Below, one piece after another: positions 36,168 to 44,427 of a stretch of DNA of 64,000 bases (within the stretch, counting starts at the first letter, position 1; every line of letters starts with the position of its first letter). The translations under genes and the position numbers were made by a program. The notes under the pieces were generated by a model that saw only the letters and a list, made by a program, of their open reading frames with translations, made no database searches and was not told the origin of the DNA. The DNA comes from JAMXLO01 sp963726125 (GTDB lineage Bacteria > Pseudomonadota > Alphaproteobacteria > Acetobacterales > Acetobacteraceae). The stretch covers positions 1-64,000 of the forward strand of contig CAVSBG010000005.1 of the NCBI GenBank assembly GCA_963726125.1, given 5' to 3'.

Positions 36168-37493
36168 TCAGGTCCGCACCATCATGCGTTCCAGACGGCG
36201 ATCGTGGCCGGCCAGCACCACCGCGATGGCGGTAACCAATGGCCCTATCGCCAGGCATAGCAGCCCGATGTCGGCGCTGCCGGTGGCATCCTTGATCAAC
36301 CCATAGACGGATGGTCCGAGCCATCCGCCCAGATTGCCGACGGCGTTGATCATGGCGAGACCGCCCGCTGCCGCGACGCCGGTCAGCATCGCACTGGGGA
36401 GCGACCAGAATGTCGGAACCAGGGATTGCTGACCCATCATCGCTATGCAAAGCGCGATCATGGTCAAGACCGGGTGGCCGACGCCGATGAGGACGCAAGC
36501 CGCCAGCCCTCCGGCGGCCACCAGAGCCGCGCTGGCCACGTGCCAGGTCCGCTCGCCGTGGATGTCGGAATGGTAGCCCCAGTAAATCATCGCCACGAAG
36601 GCACACATATAGGGCAGCGCGCTGACCAGCCCGATCCAATCGGTGGGTACTCCCAGCCCTTTGACGATCAGCGGCAGGAAGAACACCAGCCCGTAGCCCG
36701 ACCCGTTCTGGCCGACATAGGCCAGCGTCAGCAGCCACAACTTCGGATTGCTGAACGCCTGGCCAAGTGAGAACTTCCGCACTGCCTCGCGTTGCGCGTA
36801 CTCTGAGTCCAGCCGTTGCTGCAACCAGGTCCGCTGTTCCGGCCGCAGCCAGGCCGCGTCCGTCGGCCGGTCCGTCAGAAAGCGCCATATCACGAAGCAC
36901 ATGATGATCGGCGGCAGTCCCTCGATGATGAACAGCCACTGCCAGCCCTGCAGGCCCAGCCAACCTTGCAGGAGGAGCAACAGTCCGCCGACCGGAGGCC
37001 CGACGAACAGGGAGATCACGCTGGCTGACTGGAACACGCCCATCATCCGCGTGCGATAGTAGGAGGGGAACCACCAGGTCAGATACAGCAGGACGCCCGG
37101 GTAGAAGCCAGCCTCGGCCAGCCCAAGCAGGACGCGGTTGATGTAGAAACTCCACTCGTTCCACACGAGGCCGGTCAGGGCGGCGACGACGCCCCAGCTG
37201 AACAGGATGCGGGCGATCCAGCGCCGTGCGCCCACCTTATTGAGGATCAGGTTGCTCGGTATTTCAGCCAGGAAGTAGCCAAGGAAGAACAGCCCGGCGC
37301 CAAAGCCGAACACCGCGTTGGTGAACCCGAGATACTTGACCATGGTCGTCGCGGCCATGCCCACGTTCGACCGGTCCAGGTATGCGCAGAAGTAACCCAG
37401 CATGAGCAGCGGCATCAGCCGCCAGGTCACGCGTTTGATGGTCTCCCGTTCGATCGGCTCGATTGAATGCAGAGTTGAGGTACTCGCATCCAT
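36168..37493 (-). CDS. MFS transporter, anion:cation symporter (sugar acid/phthalate) type
   Basis: 441 residues from the ATG at 37493, which has a strong CAGGAGGAACCC upstream; the open frame continues to 37526. Twelve membrane helices with the ACS-family signatures: helix 1 YFCAYLDRSNVGMA, GYFLAEIPSNLIL and the cytosolic RRWIARILFSWG. Family members bring in hexuronates, galactarate, tartrate or phthalate with protons or sodium. The neighbouring kdgT (2-keto-3-deoxygluconate type) makes a sugar-acid substrate plausible. No regulator is adjacent. Confidence 0.88.
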   Translation of the reverse strand: MDASTSTLHSIEPIERETIKRVTWRLMPLLMLGYFCAYLDRSNVGMAATTMVKYLGFTNAVFGFGAGLFFLGYFLAEIPSNLILNKVGARRWIARILFSWGVVAALTGLVWNEWSFYINRVLLGLAEAGFYPGVLLYLTWWFPSYYRTRMMGVFQSASVISLFVGPPVGGLLLLLQGWLGLQGWQWLFIIEGLPPIIMCFVIWRFLTDRPTDAAWLRPEQRTWLQQRLDSEYAQREAVRKFSLGQAFSNPKLWLLTLAYVGQNGSGYGLVFFLPLIVKGLGVPTDWIGLVSALPYMCAFVAMIYWGYHSDIHGERTWHVASAALVAAGGLAACVLIGVGHPVLTMIALCIAMMGQQSLVPTFWSLPSAMLTGVAAAGGLAMINAVGNLGGWLGPSVYGLIKDATGSADIGLLCLAIGPLVTAIAVVLAGHDRRLERMMVRT

Positions 37494-38035
37494 GTTGGGT
37501 TCCTCCTGTTCGTGTAAGGCCCGCATCGGCAGCCGAATGGCAACACGCCGCCGCCGAAGCCGATACTGCGGCGGAAACGCCTGGATCCTGGTTCATCGTC
37601 AGCCCGGCAACTCCGACGTTGACGCGGTCAAAGCATCGACGACAGTGTGATGCCGAGACGATCTCCGCTATTTGATCCAATAGAATTGAAGCAGGTTACC
37701 AACACGTTAATCAATCCGCCAGCTCGGCGGTCCGGACAACCGTAGATACTCCCCGGCATGCGCGCGATGATAGAGCGACATCGCAGCAATTGTGCGTGTC
37801 CCGCACGCGACACGCCGCTACCGTGGCGACAAGCCTGACAGATGACCCGGCGACTGCCTGCCTCCGGAACGGGCTGCACCAGACGCAGGGCAAGCGCTGC
37901 GTGGCGCAGATCTTAGCGATCAACGGCGGTGATGAGGCGTGTCCGCCATCAACGCCGTGCCCGGCTTCCATCCGGCGCCCGCGCCCTGCATGATGACGCT
38001 GAGTCTCGGAAAGCAGGCAATCGGGGGAAACCACC
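37494..38035. other. Divergent intergenic region, MFS and maeB promoters
   Basis: About 540 bases separate the divergently transcribed MFS gene and maeB. No open frame looks coding. The T/A-rich stretch around 37670-37715 (TTTGATCCAATAGAATTGAAG) is the most promoter-like part by composition, but I could not identify a consensus -10/-35 pair or an operator with confidence. Confidence 0.4.
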
Positions 38036-40318
38036 ATGGCCGACGGCAGCATTGATACGCGAACCGCTCATATTTCGGCGGAAGAAGCGCTGGCGCTGCA
38101 TGCGTCCGGGCGTCCGGGCAAGCTGGAGACGCGGATCTCCAAGCCGATAGCCACGGCGCGCGACCTGTCGCTGGCGTATTCGCCAGGCGTGGCGGAACCG
38201 TGCCTGCACATTCAGCGCGATGCCTCGCTCGCCTACGATTACACGGCGAAGGGCAACATGGTGGCGGTGGTTTCAAATGGAACTGCCGTGCTGGGGCTCG
38301 GCAATCTTGGTGCGATCGCTTCGAAGCCCGTGATGGAGGGCAAGATCGCGCTGTTCAAGCGCTTCGCCGATATCGACGGCATCGATCTGGAGATCGACTC
38401 CGAGGATGTCGACGAGGTGGTCAATGCAGTCCGGTTCCTCGCCGGGTTCGGCGGCATCAACCTGGAGGACATCAAGGCCCCGGAATGCTTCGTGATCGAG
38501 CAGCGGCTGCGCGAGTTGATGGACATCCCAGTGTTCCACGACGACCAACACGGCACCGCGATCGTCGCGGCGGCCGGGCTGATCAATGCCTGCCACCTTA
38601 CAGGCCGCGAACTGCGGGACACGAAGCTGGTGGTGAACGGTGCCGGCGCGGCCGGCATCGCGTGCGTCGAGCTGCTGAAGGCAATGGGTATGCGGCCGGA
38701 GCACGTGGTGCTGTGCGACACCAGCGGTGTGATCTACCAGGGCCGCACCAACGGGATGAACCAGTGGAAGTCGGCGCACGCCGCCGTCACCAAGGCACGC
38801 ACACTGACCGAGGCGCTGGATGGCGCGGACGTCATCTTTGGCCTCTCGGTGAAGGGCGCGGTGACCAAGGACATGGTCAGTCGCATGGCGGACAAGCCGA
38901 TCATCTTCGCGATGGCGAATCCTGATCCGGAGATCACGCCGGAGGAGGCGCGCGAGGCCAGTCCGCACGCGATCATTGCCACCGGTCGCAGCGACTATCC
39001 CAACCAGGTCAACAACGTGCTCGGGTTTCCCTACATCTTCCGCGGCGCGCTGGATGTGCGGGCGTCCACCATCAACGAGGCGATGAAGATCGCCGCGGCT
39101 GAGGCACTGGCGAAGCTGGCGCGCGAGGACGTGCCGGACGAGGTGCACTCCGCTTCCGCCGGGCGGCGCCTGACCTTCGGGCCGGAATACATCATCCCCA
39201 ACGCGTTCGATCCACGGCTGATCTCCTGGGTGCCTCCGGCGGTGGCGCGGGCGGCGATGGACAGTGGGGTGGCGCGGCGCCCGCTGATGGATCTGCGACG
39301 CTATGCACGTGACCTGTCGGGGCGGCTGGACCCGACCGCCGGCGCACTCGATGCGATCATGGAGAGCGTTCGCGCGGATCCATGCCGCGTGGTGTTCGCC
39401 GAGGGCGAGGAGGAGAAGGTGGTGCGCGCCGCCGTCGCCTACCGCAATGCTGGGTATGGCAGGCCTGTGCTGATCGGGCGCGAGGACCGGGTGAAGGCAA
39501 CGATGACGAGCCTTGGCCTCGGCATCGTCGAGGGGATCGAGATCCACAATGCGAGGCTGTCGGGCAGCAACCAAAAGTATGTGGACTTTCTCTATAACCG
39601 CTTGCAGCGGCGTGGCTTCCTGCAACGTGACTGCCAACGCATGGTCAACCAGGACCGCAATGTGTTCGCCGCCTGCATGGTGGCAACGGGTGACGCCGAT
39701 GCGATGATCACCGGCCTCACCCGGTCGGCCGCGGTGAGCCTCGACGACATCAGCCACGTGATCGAACCGGCCAAGGGCGAAATCGCGTTCGGCCTGACGC
39801 TGATGGTGGGCAATCGCGGCAAGACCATCTTCATCGCTGATTCGCTGGTGCATTTCCGCCCCGACGCGGAGCAGCTTGCTGATATCGCGATTGGCGCGGC
39901 GCGGGCGGCGCGGCATCTCGGGCATGAACCGCGTGTCGCACTGCTGTCGCATTCCACGTTCGGGCATCCGCCGCACGACCGTGCGATCCCGATGCGCGAT
40001 GCGGTGGCGATCCTGGATCAACGCAAGGTCGACTTCGAGTATGACGGTGAAATGAGCCCGGATGTGGCGCTGGAGCCTTCGATCCGCGCGCTGTATCCGT
40101 TCTGCCGGCTGACCAGAGATGCGAATGTGCTGTTGGTGCCGGGACTGCACTCGGCGCACATCACGGCGCGGCTGGCGCATCACCTGAGCGGCGGCACAAC
40201 GATCGGGCCGCTCCTGATGGGAATGGAGCGGCCCGTGCAGGTCATGCCGATGGACGCTTCCGTCAGCCAGATCGTCGATCTGGCCTGCCTCGCCGCGTAT
40301 CAGGCGGCGAGGCATTAG
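38036..40318 (+). CDS. maeB: NADP-dependent malic enzyme with phosphotransacetylase-like domain
   Basis: 760 residues. The malic enzyme half (1-~430) has LSLAYSPGVAEPC, the catalytic TAKGNMVAVVSNGTAVLGLGN region, VFHDDQHGTA and the Rossmann motif VVNGAGAAGIACVELL. The C-terminal half (~440-760) is a phosphate acetyltransferase-like domain (RVVFAEGEEEKVVRAA; VATGDADAMITGLTRS; ALLSHSTFG). This fused form oxidatively decarboxylates malate to pyruvate with NADP+, and the PTA half serves mainly as a regulatory acetyl-CoA-binding unit. Downstream is convergent kdgT, with only 7 bases between the stops. Confidence 0.93.
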   Translation: MADGSIDTRTAHISAEEALALHASGRPGKLETRISKPIATARDLSLAYSPGVAEPCLHIQRDASLAYDYTAKGNMVAVVSNGTAVLGLGNLGAIASKPVMEGKIALFKRFADIDGIDLEIDSEDVDEVVNAVRFLAGFGGINLEDIKAPECFVIEQRLRELMDIPVFHDDQHGTAIVAAAGLINACHLTGRELRDTKLVVNGAGAAGIACVELLKAMGMRPEHVVLCDTSGVIYQGRTNGMNQWKSAHAAVTKARTLTEALDGADVIFGLSVKGAVTKDMVSRMADKPIIFAMANPDPEITPEEAREASPHAIIATGRSDYPNQVNNVLGFPYIFRGALDVRASTINEAMKIAAAEALAKLAREDVPDEVHSASAGRRLTFGPEYIIPNAFDPRLISWVPPAVARAAMDSGVARRPLMDLRRYARDLSGRLDPTAGALDAIMESVRADPCRVVFAEGEEEKVVRAAVAYRNAGYGRPVLIGREDRVKATMTSLGLGIVEGIEIHNARLSGSNQKYVDFLYNRLQRRGFLQRDCQRMVNQDRNVFAACMVATGDADAMITGLTRSAAVSLDDISHVIEPAKGEIAFGLTLMVGNRGKTIFIADSLVHFRPDAEQLADIAIGAARAARHLGHEPRVALLSHSTFGHPPHDRAIPMRDAVAILDQRKVDFEYDGEMSPDVALEPSIRALYPFCRLTRDANVLLVPGLHSAHITARLAHHLSGGTTIGPLLMGMERPVQVMPMDASVSQIVDLACLAAYQAARH

Positions 40319-40325
40319 CTAGCGT

Positions 40326-41318
40326 TCAGTCGTCGCCTGTGGCGACAGCGGCCGATACTGGCGGCAACGCGGTCTGCGCTTCCAGCGCGCGTTGCCGTTG
40401 CACCCGCTTGTAGACGAACGAGGTCAGTATCGGTGTCAGTATCGCGGTCACGATGACTGACGCCGCTACCTGCACAGTCGCGATTGGCGCGATCGCGGCG
40501 TAGCTCGGGTCCGCCATAGCGACCGCTTTCGGCACTGCCGCCGAGTTGCCGGCCGTGCTGGACGCCGCGGCGCCTGCTATGCCGGTGCCGCCGAGCAGCC
40601 GGTCAACCAGGATGCAGACCGTGCCGGTCACGACCAGCACGAACACGCCCAGGAACACGCCAGGGAGGCCCGCGGTCACCACCGCGGAAAGGTTGATCGT
40701 CTGGCCCAGCGTGAAGCCCATGAACGGCACGATGATCGGCTCATGAGAACCGAAGAAGTCGCGCAGATCCTTGTCCAGATTGCCGAACACCGCGCCGGCG
40801 GCGATCGGCGCGATCACCGACACAATGGTCAGCCAGGGGATGGTCGCCAGGCCGGCGCCGACCAGGATCACCATGGTCAGAAACGGACCGGTCTCGATGC
40901 TCTGCGGCACGTAGGTGCCAGCATCGTCCTTGTCGCCCATCACGCTGGTCAGGGCCATGAACATGCCGCCGTTGGTGTCGCTCATCGCGACCAGCAGCGC
41001 CAGGGTGCTGTAGCCGAATATGTCGCCACCGAAGAACTTCCCGACTGAGACGGCGATCAGCGTAGCGACACCAACCTTCGCTGCCATGATGCCGAAGCCA
41101 CGCTTCAGCATGCGCGGTGCGGCGTTGAGCGTCATCTTGGTGCCGACAGTGAACAGGTACATCCCGAGGATGGTCGGGTAGCCGACGTTGCTGAGCGCCT
41201 CGGTGAAGCCGCCGATCTTCAGCAGATTCGGGAAGAACGTGTTGATCACCATGCCGGTGAACAATGGCACGACCATCAGGCCACCGGGCACTTTGTTAAT
41301 GGTTTTGTAGATACGCAT
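40326..41318 (-). CDS. kdgT: 2-keto-3-deoxygluconate permease
   Basis: 330 residues, about ten membrane helices, full KdgT length. Signatures include the start IYKTINKVPGGLMVVPLF, TFFPNLLKIGGFTEAL, ALLVAMSDTNGGMFMAL and FTLGQTINLSAVVTAGLPG. It imports 2-keto-3-deoxygluconate, a breakdown product of pectin and alginate, with protons. An FNR/CRP-type box lies 55-68 bases upstream of its ATG (41373-41386), at the distance expected for an activator site just outside the -35 region. No kdgK or kdgA neighbour is present, so the downstream enzymes must be elsewhere. Confidence 0.93.
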   Translation of the reverse strand: MRIYKTINKVPGGLMVVPLFTGMVINTFFPNLLKIGGFTEALSNVGYPTILGMYLFTVGTKMTLNAAPRMLKRGFGIMAAKVGVATLIAVSVGKFFGGDIFGYSTLALLVAMSDTNGGMFMALTSVMGDKDDAGTYVPQSIETGPFLTMVILVGAGLATIPWLTIVSVIAPIAAGAVFGNLDKDLRDFFGSHEPIIVPFMGFTLGQTINLSAVVTAGLPGVFLGVFVLVVTGTVCILVDRLLGGTGIAGAAASSTAGNSAAVPKAVAMADPSYAAIAPIATVQVAASVIVTAILTPILTSFVYKRVQRQRALEAQTALPPVSAAVATGDD

Positions 41319-41372
41319 GGATCACCTGCGGGTGGGTCTCGGCGCAGTTTATGTGTTTGGTGTCTGGGCGCA

Positions 41373-41386
41373 TTGATCTGGGTCAA
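41373..41386. promoter_or_regulatory. FNR/CRP-family binding site before kdgT
   Basis: TTGATCTGGGTCAA is a near-perfect dyad matching the FNR/FixK/Dnr consensus TTGAT-N4-ATCAA with one change. If the kdgT transcript starts near 41338, the site is centred about 41 bases upstream, the class II activator position, and ACATAAACT on the minus strand near 41347 is a fair -10. This predicts oxygen-dependent control of the transporter. The plus-strand side faces only the amidohydrolase stub. Confidence 0.6.
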
Positions 41387-41420
41387 AGGATATAAGGATA
41401 ACCGGAGACCCGCGATGGCC

Positions 41421-41460
41421 CCCCTCCCCAACCCTCCCCCGCTTCGCGGGAGAGGGGGTC
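41421..41460. repeat. GC-rich hairpin repeat, single-arm copy
   Basis: CCCTCCCCCGCTTCGCGGGAGAGGG folds into a stem with a TTCG-type loop and is preceded by CCCCTCCCCAA. It is the single-hairpin form of the family found also at 12.3, 27.2, 55.7 and 60.5 kb. It lies between the kdgT promoter and the amidohydrolase stub. Confidence 0.7.
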
Positions 41461-41517
41461 GTGACGAAACGGGCGGGGCGGCGCACTATGCCGGCAAACG
41501 ATAAAGGGAGAAGTGCG

Positions 41518-41673
41518 ATGGCGGCTTAATTCGACCTGGTCATCCGTGGTGGCACCGTCGTTGACGGCACGGGGCGCGCTCCGATCGAGGCGGACGTCGG
41601 CATCAAGGGCAACCGCATCGCCGCCATCGGCTCGCTTGCGAAGAACGGCGCCGAGGAGATCGACGCAAAGGGT
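41518..41673 (+). pseudogene. Truncated N-acyl-amino-acid deacylase-type amidohydrolase, N terminus only
   Basis: After GGGAG the ATG at 41518 begins MAA, a stop TAA at the fourth codon, and then FDLVIRGGTVVDGTGRAPIE, with ADVGIKGNRIAAIG after it. This is the opening of an N-acyl-D-amino-acid deacylase/dihydroorotase-like amidohydrolase. The TAA replaces what should be GAA in this family. Similarity ends after ..EEIDAKG at 41673, where unrelated sequence (GGTAATACCAACACTC) begins. Only the first ~52 codons survive, so a deletion or repeat insertion removed the rest. Confidence 0.75.
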
Positions 41674-41776
41674 AATACCAACACTCACTGACGCGACTTA
41701 TCTTCCCACTTGTATGGTCAGGGCCGGCGATGACATTCGGCACAACTCATTGCGAGTCGGACTGCGAGGCAAATGA

Positions 41777-41911
41777 GGATTTTCAACCATGCACGCAGAT
41801 GGACACAGATAGTCCCAGACGCAATGTTTCAAAGCGGGCTAGCCGCGCTTCCCTGGAGCCGAGTTATATTATTTGCGTTTATCTGTGTGCATCTGTGGTT
41901 GAAGATTTTTT
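41777..41911. repeat. Snap-back dispersed repeat, copy A
   Basis: The left arm (41777-41810, CAACCATGCACGCAGATG then GACACAGAT) and right arm (41878-41911, ATCTGTGTGCATCTGTGGTTG) are imperfect reverse complements of about 33 bases, separated by 67 bases. CACAGAT/ATCTGTG-type arms are a dispersed repeat seen in many bacterial genomes. It lies beside the truncated amidohydrolase. Confidence 0.7.
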
Positions 41912-42166
41912 ACTGATTCCGTTGCTGCCGGCAATGCCGAGTAGAGGCTCGCTGCTTTTGCTATGGGTCACCATCAATGAGAACCGGTATAAGATGCCGC
42001 AATGTAGCAACCAGGTTCACTGTACGGAAGAGCCGGGTCACGGCTTCTACGGTGAGGCAAGCGCATCCCGCAGGTAGTTGCTCATCCGGTTTGGTCACGG
42101 CTCACCCCTGTGGGCGGCGGACCCATCTGTTGATAAGGCGCGGTCGCAACCGGACCGGATCGGCAC

Positions 42167-42379
42167 AAGCAAGCAGGATTCACCACAGAGTTAGCCAGCG
42201 GCCGTGGCCGCACCGCGATGGCTGGAAATGGCTCACATCAGGCGGGCCACACGATCGTCCCGGGCTATTTGCATGGTAGGCACAGAGGCACGGAGAACCA
42301 TAACCACCACCGATAGGTTCATTGCTGAAGTCATCTCCTGGCTTCTTCTCTGTGCCTCTGTGGTAAATCCTGCTTGCTT
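42167..42379. repeat. Snap-back dispersed repeat, copy B
   Basis: Outer arms AAGCAAGCAGGATTCACCAC (42167-42186, continuing CAGAG) and its complement at 42356-42379 differ at one position over 24 bases. An inner pair, CACAGAGGCACGGAGAA (42281-42297) and TTCTCTGTGCCTCTGTG (42345-42361), also pairs with one mismatch. Same CACAGAGG character as copy A but not the same sequence. No coding capacity. Confidence 0.75.
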
Positions 42380-42536
42380 GCTTCGCCGCCATTGGAAACC
42401 GCCGTGCCCTACAGAGTTGAGCAGTTGCTCCCGCAACAGCGCAGTCAAACCATGGCCTCGTTGGCAATGAACCCACCCGGCACACACCGAAAATAACCCT
42501 TGCCTAACTAACTGGGTGTCACCTAGTATAACTAGA

Positions 42537-43352
42537 ATGGAAACCGACGTACCCGATACACCCGGTCCAGCCTCGCCTCCCGATCCGCCCCAGGATCAAC
42601 CCGGCGAGACCGCGCCCGTGCCCGAGTACATCGCCGCCCTGCTCTACGTCGTCCGCATCCTGCTCGGCTACGGCCGCCATCTCCGCGACACCGTCCACCG
42701 CCGCGCCGCCGCCCCCACATTCCCCACCATCGCGGCCGCCTTCGGCACCGCCAACCTCTCCACCATCATCGCCCACCTCAACCGAGGCCTCCTGCGCGCC
42801 GCCGCCCTGCAGCGCTTCCTGCTCGAGCGCGCCGCAACCGGCCGCGACATCGACATGGTGACCCGCCGCCCCCACGCCGATGAAAAACCGCCCGCATCAG
42901 CAACCCCCCAACCCGAGCAACCAGCGGACCAACCAGCCAGGCCCAAAGTCGCACCCCGACCGTCGCTGCCCCCCGGCCACGACGATCCCGAACTCTTCAT
43001 GCCCACACCGCAAGATCTCGATCGTCAGGTGCGTCGCCGCGCGGTCGGCCGCACCATCACCGAGATCTGTCGCGACCTCGCCGTCGTCCCCGGCCTCTGC
43101 ACCCCCGAATTCTGGAACGGGCTCTTCGAGTTCATGCACTACTTCGGCGGCAGCGTCGAAACCCTGATGCGAGAGAAGACCCACCGCGAACAAACCTTCA
43201 TTCAGGAGCAGCACAAAAAGCGCGACAGCACCTGGGATTGGTTACGGTTGAAACGAGATGAGGTCCGCCAAGTCCTGGGCTTCTTCATCGGCGAACCACC
43301 GGTCGATCCATTCGGCGCTCTCGACACGGCCCTGGCCACCGGCCCGCCCTGA
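42537..43352 (+). CDS. Conserved hypothetical protein, unrecognised
   Basis: 271 residues from the ATG at 42537 (a GTG at 42516 is possible). Third-base GC is very high and the reading is unambiguous. Residues 1-25 are Pro-rich; 27-105 form a helical, moderately hydrophobic block (YIAALLYVVRILLGYGRHL); 115-160 are a Pro/Ala/Gln linker; 160-270 are a second helical domain (RTITEICRDLAVVPGLCTPE, WNGLFEFMHYFGG) with a charged coiled-coil-like stretch KTHREQTFIQEQHKKRD. No catalytic motif, signal or zinc site is visible. It could be an adaptor or DNA/protein-binding factor, but I do not recognise the family. Confidence 0.7.
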   Translation: METDVPDTPGPASPPDPPQDQPGETAPVPEYIAALLYVVRILLGYGRHLRDTVHRRAAAPTFPTIAAAFGTANLSTIIAHLNRGLLRAAALQRFLLERAATGRDIDMVTRRPHADEKPPASATPQPEQPADQPARPKVAPRPSLPPGHDDPELFMPTPQDLDRQVRRRAVGRTITEICRDLAVVPGLCTPEFWNGLFEFMHYFGGSVETLMREKTHREQTFIQEQHKKRDSTWDWLRLKRDEVRQVLGFFIGEPPVDPFGALDTALATGPP

Positions 43353-43486
43353 CCCCTCCGGAATGACGCAGCACGGACGCCCGGGACTGGACAACGGCCA
43401 GCCCCGCCGTCCCGAATTCGTGCCACTTCCCGTCATGTGTCGTTCCGGGCACAAGCCTGGGCTTTGATCGTCACTGCCCGGCTCGA

Positions 43487-43705
43487 TCAGGCCATCATTA
43501 CCGTCCTCCGGCTCGTCCTGATGACGGCCCTGCCGAGACAGCTGATGAGCCACTGCCAGTGAAATTTGGTATCAGTCCAGCAGGTCGCGGCACCCCAGGT
43601 CGTCCACACCGCCAGCAGCAGGCGTTCCATGTTGTTCCACCAGATCACCGGCGGGATGTTGCCGGTCACCTGCCAGACCGGCCCCCTGTTCATCGGGTCG
43701 GACAT
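43487..43705 (-). CDS. Possible small Trp-rich protein
   Basis: A 72-residue frame beginning MSDPMNRGPVWQVTGNIPPV and continuing IWWNNMERLL. Codon third positions are overwhelmingly G or C, as in real genes here, while the longer upstream extension to 43852 is not. It has seven tryptophans and a short hydrophobic stretch. No clear ribosome-binding site precedes the ATG, and it may be the tail of a decayed gene. The surrounding 43353-44055 is otherwise empty apart from a CTTTGCGTTTTTTGCGTTGA motif near 43757 that resembles another dispersed repeat. Confidence 0.4.
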   Translation of the reverse strand: MSDPMNRGPVWQVTGNIPPVIWWNNMERLLLAVWTTWGAATCWTDTKFHWQWLISCLGRAVIRTSRRTVMMA

Positions 43706-44055
43706 TGAACAAGGTTTGTCGGCTCGTCCCCGCGTCATCGGCGTTGTTTGCGGCCCTTTGCGTTTTTTGCGTTGAGTCTTGCTTGCATTCGTCGCGCTTA
43801 TCACACCCCACGGGGTAGGAACTCGGGCAGCCGCGTCATGGATTCCGGTCATGACGAGCCTCGGTGCCGGAGGCGCTCGTCGTGTTAGCCTCGGTGGGGT
43901 TTAGCCCGGGATCGCGATGACGTCGAGAAGGCACCCCTGCGTATCGAGACATCAACTTTGACCGCCGAGCAATTCTACCTGAAACGATCATGCTCCAAAG
44001 CCATCGTCGCACCACGCCGAACCGTATTATCCTGCGACGCAAGGAGGAGTCCCCA

Positions 44056-44427
44056 ATGGCGCCCGCGAAGTCTGAGGTCGTGATCTACCACAACCCCGCC
44101 TGCACCACCTCCCGCAAGGTGCTCGGCATGATCCGCGACGCCGGCGTGCAGCCGCGCGTGGTGGAATACCTGAAGACGCCGCCGAACCGGTCGGAACTGC
44201 TCGACCTGCTGAGCCGCATGAACATGAAGCCGCGCGAACTGCTGCGCCGGCGAGGCACCCCCTACGACGAACTCGGCCTCGCCGACCCCGCCAAAACCGA
44301 CGAAGCACTGATCGACGCCATCCTGGCACATCCCATCCTGATGGAGCGCCCGGTCGTGGTCGGCCCGCGCGGCGTCCGCCTGTGCCGTCCGCCGGATCGC
44401 GTGCAGGACGTACTGCCGGCAAGCTGA
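44056..44427 (+). CDS. arsC: ArsC-type arsenate reductase (glutaredoxin-linked)
   Basis: 123 residues; AAGGAGG at 44041-44047 fixes the ATG at 44056. The family opening VVIYHNPACTTSRK has the nucleophilic Cys16, and the C-terminal arginines of RPVVVGPRGVRLCRPP complete the arsenate pocket. It would reduce arsenate to arsenite with glutathione and glutaredoxin. No arsenite pump or ArsR is adjacent, and some ArsC-like proteins have other thiol roles (for example Spx/YffB-like), so the arsenic role is likely but not proven. The next gene starts immediately after its stop. Confidence 0.85.
   Translation: MAPAKSEVVIYHNPACTTSRKVLGMIRDAGVQPRVVEYLKTPPNRSELLDLLSRMNMKPRELLRRRGTPYDELGLADPAKTDEALIDAILAHPILMERPVVVGPRGVRLCRPPDRVQDVLPAS

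Noticed and set aside
41777..42379. CRISPR array
   Set aside because: The repeats are inverted pairs, not regularly spaced direct repeats, and no cas gene is present.
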